Source of the DNA: Rhizobium lusitanum
Lineage (GTDB): Bacteria > Pseudomonadota > Alphaproteobacteria > Rhizobiales > Rhizobiaceae
DNA length: 64,000 bases
Direction: 5' to 3'
Assembly: GCF_014189535.1 (NCBI RefSeq)
Contig: NZ_CP050305.1
Span: 139,485-203,484 of the forward strand
Of the stretch, positions 57,567 to 64,000 are shown one piece after another. A model generated the notes under the pieces. That model searched no databases. It saw only the letters and a program-made list of their open reading frames with translations, and had not been told where the DNA came from. A program made the position numbers and the translations under genes. Within the stretch, counting starts at the first letter, position 1; the number at the start of each line of letters is the position of its first letter.

Positions 57567-58814
57567 TCACACATGGGTCCGATCTCCCAGCCTCGCACGG
57601 ACGACGAACAGTCCGGCGAGAGTCACCATGGTGAAGGCGGCTCCCGTCAGGAATGTGCCCTGCGGGCCCGTCATCTCCCATAGAGCACCGGCGACGACAC
57701 TGGCTGCAAGCAGTGCGATCCCTGTCACCAGGTTGAACACGCCGAAGGCGGTTCCACGCAGTTCGGCCGGAGCGCTCTCGGCAATCAGCGTTGCCAGAAG
57801 ACCTTGAGTGAAACCCATATGAAGGCCCCAGAGCACGACGCCCACCCCAACCCAAACGATATCTGTTGCGAAGGCGAGCGAGAGGTCCGCCCCGAGCAGA
57901 AGGACGAGCCCGATGGCCAGAAGGGTTGTGCGATTGATACGATCCGACAGCACACCAACAGGATAGGCGGAAAGGGAATAGGCGAGGCTCATGGCGACAA
58001 GAACAATCGGGACCAGCGTCACGGGAAGGCCGATTGATTGCGCGCGCAGTATCAGAAATGCTTCACTGAAGCGGGCGAGCGTGAAGACCGTCGCGACCGC
58101 CACGACCCACCAATAGGTGGCTCCCAGACGTCCCAGTTCATCGCGATGCAGCGGCATCCGGACACGACGCTGCTCCTTGGGTCGATCCGGCTCCTTGACT
58201 GCAACGACGATCAGGGCGACCGAAAGGAACGCCGGGATGACAGCAATCCAGAACACCGCCTGAAAATGATCCGCCGTCAGCCACATCAAACCGATGGCGA
58301 GAAGCGGGCCGATGAAAGCGCCAACGGTGTCGAGCGATTGCCTAAGGCCAAAGCTGGCGCCACGCAAATGCGGCGGTGCAATGTCGGCGACGAGGGCATC
58401 ACGTGGAGCACCTCGAATGCCCTTGCCGATGCGGTCGATGAATCGCGCCGCGATGAGCCATTCGATGGAAGCAGCCAGCGGGAAGATAGGCTTGGTGAAG
58501 GCGGCAAGGCCATAGCCCAATGCCGCAAGGAGTTTGCGCTTTCCGAGCCAGTCGCTGAGCGCACCAGAAAAGACCTTCGTGATTGAGGCCGTCGCCTCGG
58601 CGATCCCTTCAATGATACCGACGCTTAAGGCTGACGTCCCGAGCACAGTGACCATGTAGATGGGTAACAGAGCGTGGATCATCTCGGAGGAGATATCCAT
58701 GAGCATCGAGACGAACCCAAGGACCCAGATGCCCGTTGGGAGACCGGAACTGTGCCCAAGCCAGTTGCCGGTGCTCGTCGCGGCTCGGCCAGGCCTGCCC
58801 AGTTGACCGCTCAT
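57567..58814 (-). CDS. MFS transporter
   Basis: 415 residues with twelve predicted transmembrane segments. Motif A-like loop between helices 2 and 3 (FSGALSDWLGKRKLL) and its repeat in the second half (YPVGVLSDRINR) are present, as is GIRGAPRDALVADIAPPHLR. Substrate unknown. Its ATG follows the ChrB-like stop without a gap (TAAATG), so translation is coupled. Confidence 0.9.
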   Translation of the reverse strand: MSGQLGRPGRAATSTGNWLGHSSGLPTGIWVLGFVSMLMDISSEMIHALLPIYMVTVLGTSALSVGIIEGIAEATASITKVFSGALSDWLGKRKLLAALGYGLAAFTKPIFPLAASIEWLIAARFIDRIGKGIRGAPRDALVADIAPPHLRGASFGLRQSLDTVGAFIGPLLAIGLMWLTADHFQAVFWIAVIPAFLSVALIVVAVKEPDRPKEQRRVRMPLHRDELGRLGATYWWVVAVATVFTLARFSEAFLILRAQSIGLPVTLVPIVLVAMSLAYSLSAYPVGVLSDRINRTTLLAIGLVLLLGADLSLAFATDIVWVGVGVVLWGLHMGFTQGLLATLIAESAPAELRGTAFGVFNLVTGIALLAASVVAGALWEMTGPQGTFLTGAAFTMVTLAGLFVVRARLGDRTHV

Positions 58815-59357
58815 TTATCGGTTCTCGTCATGAGCATCGAAGACCCTTTGCGCGTAACTGTCGAGCAACGCCTCGCACCCTCGCAAGCGCTCGCTCGCCT
58901 CTGCAGCGAGCGTCGCTCCGTAAAAATCGAGCTTCTTGATCTTCTCCAGCCAGCCCTGGAGCTTCTTTAAGTCGGTGTCTTCCTCTTCGAGTTCGGCATA
59001 AGTGAACTTGTTGATCGCGATCTCCTTTGCGATCTCGGCCTCGAAATCGGCGCACCGTCCCAGAAACTCCCGATACTGATCGTCGCGATCGGCTTTGAAG
59101 CGGGATACGACCTTGTCCTCTTGCGCGCGGTCGAGGGCGACTGTCTCCAGGATGACGGATTCACCACCCATCTTAGAAACATCGTTCTCGAGCATCTTCA
59201 GGCGTCGGACATGATCGTCGGTCTTCGGCAGCAAGCAGACCCCGTTCTGCAGATAGACGGCGCCCATTCCCTTCAACCGCCGCCAAAGTGCGATGCGTTT
59301 GGTAGCGGGGTCTGGGGGCACCTTATAAGTGAGTAAGAGCCAAGATGAATTGGTCAT
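58815..59357 (-). CDS. ChrB N-terminal domain protein
   Basis: 180 residues from the ATG at 59357. The start WLLLTYKVPPDPATKRIALW, then RRLKGMGAVYLQNGVCLLP matches the N-terminal domain of chromate-resistance regulator ChrB; the C-terminal ChrB domain (~130 residues) is absent. The second half is helical (AEIAKEIAINKFTYAELEEE). ChrB senses chromate and controls chrA; here no ChrA is present and the partner is an MFS transporter, so the ligand may differ. First gene of the cargo operon. Confidence 0.8.
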   Translation of the reverse strand: MTNSSWLLLTYKVPPDPATKRIALWRRLKGMGAVYLQNGVCLLPKTDDHVRRLKMLENDVSKMGGESVILETVALDRAQEDKVVSRFKADRDDQYREFLGRCADFEAEIAKEIAINKFTYAELEEEDTDLKKLQGWLEKIKKLDFYGATLAAEASERLRGCEALLDSYAQRVFDAHDENR

Positions 59358-59392
59358 GTAACAAATATATTGCAACGGTCGTTACAAATCAA
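59357..59392 (-). promoter_or_regulatory. Promoter of the cargo operon, predicted leaderless
   Basis: Minus strand: TTGATT (59392-59387), 17 bases, TATATT (59369-59364), with transcription expected at or next to the ATG at 59357. TGTAAC...GTTACA half-sites flank the -10 region and could be the operator of the ChrB-like protein. Confidence 0.6.
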
Positions 59393-59521
59393 CCATTATT
59401 GCCAGCCCATTGAAAGCGTGTTTTTGGTGGCATAATTGGCCGAGTGCGCAGCGTCTCCGTAACGAAAATCTCATGGTCTTGACCGCGAATGGGTTCCGTT
59501 CACCAGAAAAGGAGTAGCTGC

Positions 59522-60721
59522 ATGAACGAAATCGTATCCAATCCCATAAGCGTTTACATCGAGGCTTTCCTCAATCGTCTGAGAGACGAGCAGCATGCCG
59601 AGACTACCATCAAGGCCTATAGTCATTGCTTGGAGGCTCTGACGAAGGGGATACGGCAGCAGTCCGTCGCGCTCAAAAACCTAACCCCTGAGCTTGCCCA
59701 TTCGCTCGTCCAACTGAAGGCGGCGAACTCGCGATACCGTCTCAATCGCTTCATGAGGTTCCTCGGTGAGAATGGAGCGTGCGCGCCGTTGCCCGCGCCA
59801 TCCGACAATGAAGTCATTAGGGCAGCGCTTCGAGCAGAGTTCGAGACGTATCTTCGTGAGCAGCGAGGCGTGAGCGAAGGCACGATCCAGCATGCCTCTT
59901 ACATGGCGCGCCGCTTTCTGGAATACACGTTTGGCGAAGGGCCGGATCTACCAGATCGGATCACCCCGGTGGACATCACCGGCTTCCTTCGCAAGTTACT
60001 CGATCGCAAATCCCCCTACAGGGACAAGACGATCTCAACGCATCTCCGCTCGTTTATGCGGTTCCTGTTCCAGACCGGAAAGACGAAGGTCAATCTCGGC
60101 AACTCGATACCGAGCGTTGCCCACCGGCACGGAACAAGGCTTCCCCGCCACCTCACAGGCGAGCAGGTCGAAGCTGTTTTGCAAACGGCCCGGAAGGTTA
60201 CTTCAGCGCCTAAGAGAAACTATGCCATGGTCCTGCTGATGGCCCGCTATGGATTGCGCCCTCCAGAGGTGATCGCCGTCCAGCTCGAGGACATCGACTG
60301 GAGGACGGCCGAAATCCTGATCCGCGGCAAGGGCCAACGTCATGACCGGCTTCCATTGCTACCCGACGTAGGCGCAGCTGTTGCGGACTATCTCCAAACC
60401 GAGCGTGTGGCGAAATCGCGCCATCTCTTCGTCTCTTCGCGGGGACCGCATCGGCCCTTCAAGAACTCTCAAATCCTGAACGTCCTGTTGCGAAATGCCA
60501 ACGAAGTGCTCGGCCTGAAACCGACCACGCCCTATGTGGGCGCTCACATCTTGCGCCATAGCCTGGCGACCAATCTCCTGAACAAAGGCGCTTCGCTAGA
60601 TGAGATCAGCGATACCCTGAGACACCGATCGCGGGCGACTACCCTCAAATATGCGCGTCTTGACGTCGAAGGTCTGCGCAGCATTGCGCTTCCCTGGCCG
60701 ACCGAAGGAGGCGCCGCATGA
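59522..60721 (+). CDS. RIT tyrosine recombinase A
   Basis: 399 residues from the ATG at 59522 (AGGAG eight bases upstream). SAM-like N-terminal domains (YIEAFLNRLRDEQHAETTIK) and a catalytic domain with ARYGLRPPEVIAVQLEDIDW (Arg I), AHILRHSLATNLLNKG (box II HxLRH) and TTLKYARLDVEGLR (Tyr). First of three overlapping recombinases; the stop overlaps the next ATG by four bases. Confidence 0.92.
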   Translation: MNEIVSNPISVYIEAFLNRLRDEQHAETTIKAYSHCLEALTKGIRQQSVALKNLTPELAHSLVQLKAANSRYRLNRFMRFLGENGACAPLPAPSDNEVIRAALRAEFETYLREQRGVSEGTIQHASYMARRFLEYTFGEGPDLPDRITPVDITGFLRKLLDRKSPYRDKTISTHLRSFMRFLFQTGKTKVNLGNSIPSVAHRHGTRLPRHLTGEQVEAVLQTARKVTSAPKRNYAMVLLMARYGLRPPEVIAVQLEDIDWRTAEILIRGKGQRHDRLPLLPDVGAAVADYLQTERVAKSRHLFVSSRGPHRPFKNSQILNVLLRNANEVLGLKPTTPYVGAHILRHSLATNLLNKGASLDEISDTLRHRSRATTLKYARLDVEGLRSIALPWPTEGGAA

Positions 60722-61665
60722 ACGCACTTTCGATCGAACTCGACAACTACCTGGCAATCCGTCGCGGCTTTGGATTTGCGCTGCGGACCGACGAGCGCAT
60801 CTTGCGTCGCTTCATCCAGTTCGTCAGCGGCGCGGAAGCCATCCATCTGCGCCGGGACCATTTTGCGCAATGGCAAGCGACTTTTGGAAACGCTGGTAGC
60901 TATACGTGGTCGCGCCGGCTTGGCATCGTGCGACAGTTTGCAAACTGGCTCCATGCCAACGACGAACGACATGAAGTGCCACCATCGGATCTCATTCCTC
61001 GCAGGCAGCATCGCCCGCGGCCATACATCTACAGTCCAGAAGAGATATACGATATCGTCATCACTGCTGGGAAGCTTCCGTCGCCAAACGGAATTCGACG
61101 CCTCACCTATCAGGCCCTATTCGGTTTGATTGCCGTGACCGGTCTGCGTATCAGCGAGGCACTGTCTCTCGATCGTGCGGATGTTGACCTGGGGGCGGGC
61201 ATCGTAAACATCCGTAGGGGGAAGTTGGGCAAGCAACGGATCGTTCCGATCAGCGAAAGTACGTCGTTGCGTCTTCGAGCATATGCGATGGAGCGCGATC
61301 GGTTGATCGAGGGGAAGCCTGTCGCATTCTTCGTCGCCGATAACGGAAATCGGGTCAGCGACTGCGGAGCGCGCTACAACTTCGCAATGGTCTCGCAGGC
61401 AATCGGCCTGAGGTCGGCTCAGAAGTTCCAGAAACATGGATGCGGCCCTCGCATTCATGATCTCTGTCACACCTTTGCGGTTCGCACGATGCTGAACTGG
61501 TATCGGCAAGGGCTAGATCCCGCCCGCGAAATGATCAAGCTGACCACCTATCTCGGCCACGAAAGCCCATCCCATACCTATTGGTATATTGAAGCCGTGC
61601 CGGAACTCCTGGGATTGGCGTCGCAACGCGCGGAAGCGTCTTTGGAGACGGAGGCGCGGGCTTGA
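60718..61665 (+). CDS. RIT tyrosine recombinase B, box-II arginine replaced
   Basis: 315 residues. Catalytic motifs: VTGLRISEALSLDRADV (Arg I), then HDLCHTFAVRTMLNWYRQ where HDLRHTFA is expected, and YLGHESPSHTYWYIEAV (His/Tyr region). The CGT-to-TGT change in the second catalytic arginine would be expected to lower or abolish cleavage activity. Overlaps recombinase A (ATGA) and C (TTGA). Confidence 0.9.
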   Translation: MNALSIELDNYLAIRRGFGFALRTDERILRRFIQFVSGAEAIHLRRDHFAQWQATFGNAGSYTWSRRLGIVRQFANWLHANDERHEVPPSDLIPRRQHRPRPYIYSPEEIYDIVITAGKLPSPNGIRRLTYQALFGLIAVTGLRISEALSLDRADVDLGAGIVNIRRGKLGKQRIVPISESTSLRLRAYAMERDRLIEGKPVAFFVADNGNRVSDCGARYNFAMVSQAIGLRSAQKFQKHGCGPRIHDLCHTFAVRTMLNWYRQGLDPAREMIKLTTYLGHESPSHTYWYIEAVPELLGLASQRAEASLETEARA

Positions 61666-62657
61666 GCACCTCGACGCTTCCGACCCTGATCCAGCGCTTC
61701 TTCACCGAGCGCCTGTGCACTCAGGTCAACGCTAGCCCGAATACGATCGCGGGATATCGCGACACATTCCGGCTTCTCCTGAACTATGCCAGCAAACGCT
61801 GTGGTCGACCTCCGACCAAGCTGACCGTGCAAGATCTCGATAACTCGCTGATCGGCGAGTTCCTTGGCTACATCGAGACCGTTCGGGGGAATACGGCACG
61901 CAGCCGAAACACGCGGCTGGCGGCGATCCGCTCATTCTTCCGGTTCGTGGCAATGTTGGAACCGGCCATGCTTCACCATTGCCAGCAGATCGCCGAGATG
62001 CCGAGTAAGCGCTACGTCAAGCGCGCCATCGACTTCCTTGAAAGGCACGAGATTGAGGCCCTGATTGCGGCGCCAGACCGATCAACTTGGAGTGGCCGGC
62101 GTGATCATGCGATCCTTGTGCTCGCTCTTCAGACCGGACTGCGCGCATCAGAACTTATCGGTCTGCGGCGCAGTGACATTGCACTGGGATCCGGTGCTCA
62201 TATTCGTTGCGAGGGGAAAGGACGCAAGGAGCGGAGCACGCCTCTTCGGCGCGATACTGCGAAGTTGCTGGAGGCCTGGCTTCGCGAGCGTGGGGGTGAC
62301 GAAGCGAGCGAAATCTTCCCGAGCATCCGGGGCACCAGGTTGAGCCGTGATGCCCTGGAGCGGATAGTCAGTCGACATACTCTGACAGCAACGCGTTCCT
62401 GCCCTTCGTTGACAGAGAAGCGAGTGAGCCCGCACGTTCTTCGGCACAGCACCGCAATGGAGCTTCTTCATCACGGGGTCGATCAAACCGTTATCGCACT
62501 CTGGCTGGGCCACGAGTCTGTCGAAACGACACAAGTCTATGTCCATGCAGACCTGCGGATTAAGGAAAAAGCCTTGGCCCGTATGGTGGGTCCCGATGCG
62601 AAGCCGTCACGATATCGCCCGGGAGACAAGCTGCTCGAATTCCTGGAGTCGCTCTGA
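61662..62657 (+). CDS. RIT tyrosine recombinase C
   Basis: 331 residues from a TTG at 61662 with GGAGG eight bases upstream, overlapping the B stop by four bases. Catalytic residues appear intact: QTGLRASELIGLRRSDI, SPHVLRHSTAMELLHHG and WLGHESVETTQVYVHADL. The right inverted repeat begins 56 bases after its stop. Confidence 0.92.
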   Translation: MSTSTLPTLIQRFFTERLCTQVNASPNTIAGYRDTFRLLLNYASKRCGRPPTKLTVQDLDNSLIGEFLGYIETVRGNTARSRNTRLAAIRSFFRFVAMLEPAMLHHCQQIAEMPSKRYVKRAIDFLERHEIEALIAAPDRSTWSGRRDHAILVLALQTGLRASELIGLRRSDIALGSGAHIRCEGKGRKERSTPLRRDTAKLLEAWLRERGGDEASEIFPSIRGTRLSRDALERIVSRHTLTATRSCPSLTEKRVSPHVLRHSTAMELLHHGVDQTVIALWLGHESVETTQVYVHADLRIKEKALARMVGPDAKPSRYRPGDKLLEFLESL

Positions 62658-62713
62658 TTATGCTGCCAGCGCGGCGCCGAAATACATTGTCTTTCGGCGC
62701 GGTATCCCACCAA

Positions 62714-62743
62714 TCGGCATAATCCGGAAGTCGGCATTATGCG
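62714..62743 (-). repeat. Right inverted repeat of the RIT element
   Basis: Reverse complement of the left repeat except for two bases near the centre (CTTCC versus CATTC). Confidence 0.85.
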
Positions 62744-62771
62744 TGTTATGCAGATATCGGCATAACACGCA
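62740..62771. repeat. Extra palindrome at the right end of the RIT element
   Basis: TGCGTGTTATGC and its perfect complement around an eight-base centre (AGATATCG). Present only at the right end; it ends in CGCA, the four bases shared with the left end, so it seems to be part of the element. Confidence 0.75.
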
Positions 62772-62946
62772 CTGTCTCTTGATTGCGTGGTGTGAATCGA
62801 AGCAAGCTTTTCGCCATTTTCGCACCGAACGCATCCTCAATCTCGAGGTTCTCAAAGAGACCATCGGCGTTTCGAAAGGGACGCTGAGACAGCAATGGCT
62901 GCAGTGGCGTGAAACCGAACTTTCCCGTTCGCGCTCCACTCCATGA
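62772..62946 (+). pseudogene. WYL-type regulator, 3' part
   Basis: Codons for CLLIAWCESKQAFRHFRTER, then ILNLEVLKETIGV and a stop at 62946. This is the C-terminal WYL segment missing from the 5' part at 54148. The reading frame matches exactly when the element is removed with one CGCA retained (Y-A-D-A-H-C-L-L-I-A-W). Confidence 0.9.
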
Positions 62947-63103
62947 CTGCAATGGGCGGAACCCGGTCTTGCGTATCGATACGTTGAGGGTGAAGAGCAG
63001 GAATTTTCATTAGAGAAGGTCGAAGAAGCGATTCCTCGGCGGCGATTTGACGGTGCGAGAATCCGTGCATGTTAAGTTCTTGCACCGATTGAGATTTTCT
63101 CTG

Positions 63104-63334
63104 TTATTTGGACGCGGGCTCGTCTCTTTCGTCACTAATCGACGGCAGGAACGTTTGGACGTCGCGGATTTCACGGTCCGACAGGGAGGCAATTTGCTCA
63201 TTCCAGAAGTTGGCGGCTTCTGGAGGGTCGCCTTCCCAATCGCGCGATGAGCCAAGGTTGTCGTCGATCACAGCAATGCGACGACCGCCGCGCCGCCGAT
63301 ATTCTTCCGCAAGGTTTTTCGATGCGTTTTCCAT
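63104..63334 (-). CDS. Small hypothetical protein
   Basis: 76 residues if started at 63334 (GAGGGA four bases upstream); two earlier in-frame starts exist. Sequence is charged with no membrane segment (ASKNLAEEYRRRGGRRIAVI, PPEAANFWNEQIASLSDREI). Not recognised. Confidence 0.5.
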   Translation of the reverse strand: MENASKNLAEEYRRRGGRRIAVIDDNLGSSRDWEGDPPEAANFWNEQIASLSDREIRDVQTFLPSISDERDEPASK

Positions 63335-63491
63335 TTGATCCCTCATCTCCGTCGTGGGCTGTATGAGGTAAACTTTATTCAGCGAGAGTAGTTCCCTGAC
63401 CAATTGGGCCCAAGGCCGATGTAACAGATTCAGGACTGATTAATCGGCGAGAGCCGGCAAAGGAGTGAACCTGGTCTCCTAGATCATGTGA

Positions 63492-63695
63492 TCAGAGCAC
63501 GTTGACGTTCTCGGCCTTCGACTTTCCGGTCTTGCGATCTTGACCCAAGTCGTAGCTGACCTTCTCACCTTCCCTGAGCGAGCCGCCCCGCTGCAAGGCA
63601 GACACGTGAACGAACACATCCGTTCCTCCATTCTCAGGCGTAATGAAGCCGAAGCCTTTATCTTCATTGAAAAATTTTACGGTACCTGTAGGCAT
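63492..63695 (-). CDS. Cold-shock protein, CspA family
   Basis: 67 residues, full length. RNP1 KGFGFI and RNP2 VFVHVSAL nucleic-acid-binding motifs are present in the usual positions ([20 protein letters not shown]). GAGGAA lies six bases before the ATG. Single-domain OB-fold RNA chaperone. Confidence 0.95.
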   Translation of the reverse strand: MPTGTVKFFNEDKGFGFITPENGGTDVFVHVSALQRGGSLREGEKVSYDLGQDRKTGKSKAENVNVL

Positions 63696-63722
63696 GATAA
63701 TTCCTCTTCAATTCCGCGGTAG

Positions 63723-64000
63723 TTGGATCCGCAAACCGAACCTATAGCGCGAATTATTAGCAATCAATGGCTTATGGCCTTCCACAGGATCGAAGGCCGA
63801 CTTGTCGCTGCCATGCTGCCTCGACATTCGACGACCAAGAGCTGCTACCAATTGCGACATATCGCTATTCAAACCCCCTCAATCCATCAATCCTGGGTCT
63901 TAATACCCAGATCACTGGCTCATGGCAGTAGTCGTCATTGCTTTGGCCTTGCCAACCGGCGAAGGTCACTGAAACGCTGCCGGCAGTTTGCTCAATCGGA
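63723..64000. other. Right edge of window, no gene identified
   Basis: No reading frame that I can support; it probably contains the upstream region of the cold-shock gene. Confidence 0.4.

Larger units (their letters stand above)
54677..62771. mobile_element. Cargo-carrying recombinase-in-trio (RIT) element, 8.1 kb
   Basis: Bounded by ~30-bp inverted repeats at 54677-54706 and 62714-62743 (two mismatches), with an additional 12-bp-arm hairpin outside the right repeat (62740-62771). CGCA occurs at both outer ends. Three overlapping tyrosine recombinase genes sit at the right end and a four-gene minus-strand cargo operon at the left. RIT elements are known as compact trios of such recombinases; cargo of this size is unusual. 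Insertion point: codon 178 of the WYL regulator. Confidence 0.85.

Noticed and set aside
62539..62946. 135-codon plus-strand frame overlapping the right end of the RIT element
   Set aside because: Only its last ~57 codons are meaningful, as the displaced 3' end of the WYL regulator; the rest is recombinase C read out of frame and inverted-repeat sequence.

Overview
The window looks like a mosaic of a large repABC plasmid (or secondary replicon) from an alphaproteobacterium of the order Hyphomicrobiales (Rhizobium/Agrobacterium/Ochrobactrum type). The basis is a complete repA-repB-repC replication and partition unit with an antisense-RNA promoter between repB and repC (33.0-36.8 kb), a VirC1/MobC/VirD2-like mobilisation module with an IncP-type nic motif (48.2-53.3 kb), many toxin-antitoxin genes, and dense insertion-sequence debris. 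No rRNA, tRNA or CRISPR array was seen.

Layout. 0-1.1 kb: a LuxR-type regulator running off the left edge. 1.4-14.6 kb: a block of predicted secreted proteins (CVNH lectin-like, LGFP repeats, GPDTC-repeat protein, two large unknown secreted proteins, a Tat-exported GH25 lysozyme, a caspase-like/GH25 fusion needing a -1 frameshift, a GH73-like glucosaminidase). 14.7-27.8 kb: an IS graveyard (ISL3, IS110 twice, IS3, IS66, a 184-bp MITE, an inverted-repeat-bounded cassette) holding broken pieces of possible defence genes (SIR2-like, HEPN-like, DUF4020-like, a large unknown protein), an intact membrane protein and a convergent toxin/antitoxin pair. 28-31 kb: VapBC, a tyrosine recombinase and two small lipoproteins, one an I78-type protease inhibitor. 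32.3-40.1 kb: repABC, a ProQ/FinO-like RNA chaperone tail-to-tail with repC, and several intact or broken toxin-antitoxin loci.

40.4-48.0 kb: a segment bounded by two 73-bp direct repeats that carries a secreted protein, a hypothetical protein and a 1614-residue Rhs/YD-repeat protein, ended by an IS6-family remnant. 48.2-53.3 kb: mobilisation genes around a clear oriT candidate. 53.7-62.9 kb: a VOC-family gene and a WYL-type regulator that is split by an element of about 8.1 kb. This element has three overlapping tyrosine recombinases (a recombinase-in-trio, RIT, arrangement) and an operon of cargo genes: ChrB-like protein, MFS transporter, PAP2 phosphatase and a DedA-PAP2-LssY fusion. Removing the element while keeping one copy of CGCA restores a 235-residue regulator in frame. 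63.1-63.7 kb: a small hypothetical protein and a cold-shock protein.

The strongest leads are the cargo-bearing RIT element with a precisely reconstructable target, the caspase/GH25 fusion with a canonical slippery heptamer and an upstream Shine-Dalgarno-like stimulator, the oriT, and the scattered SIR2/DUF4020/HEPN remnants.
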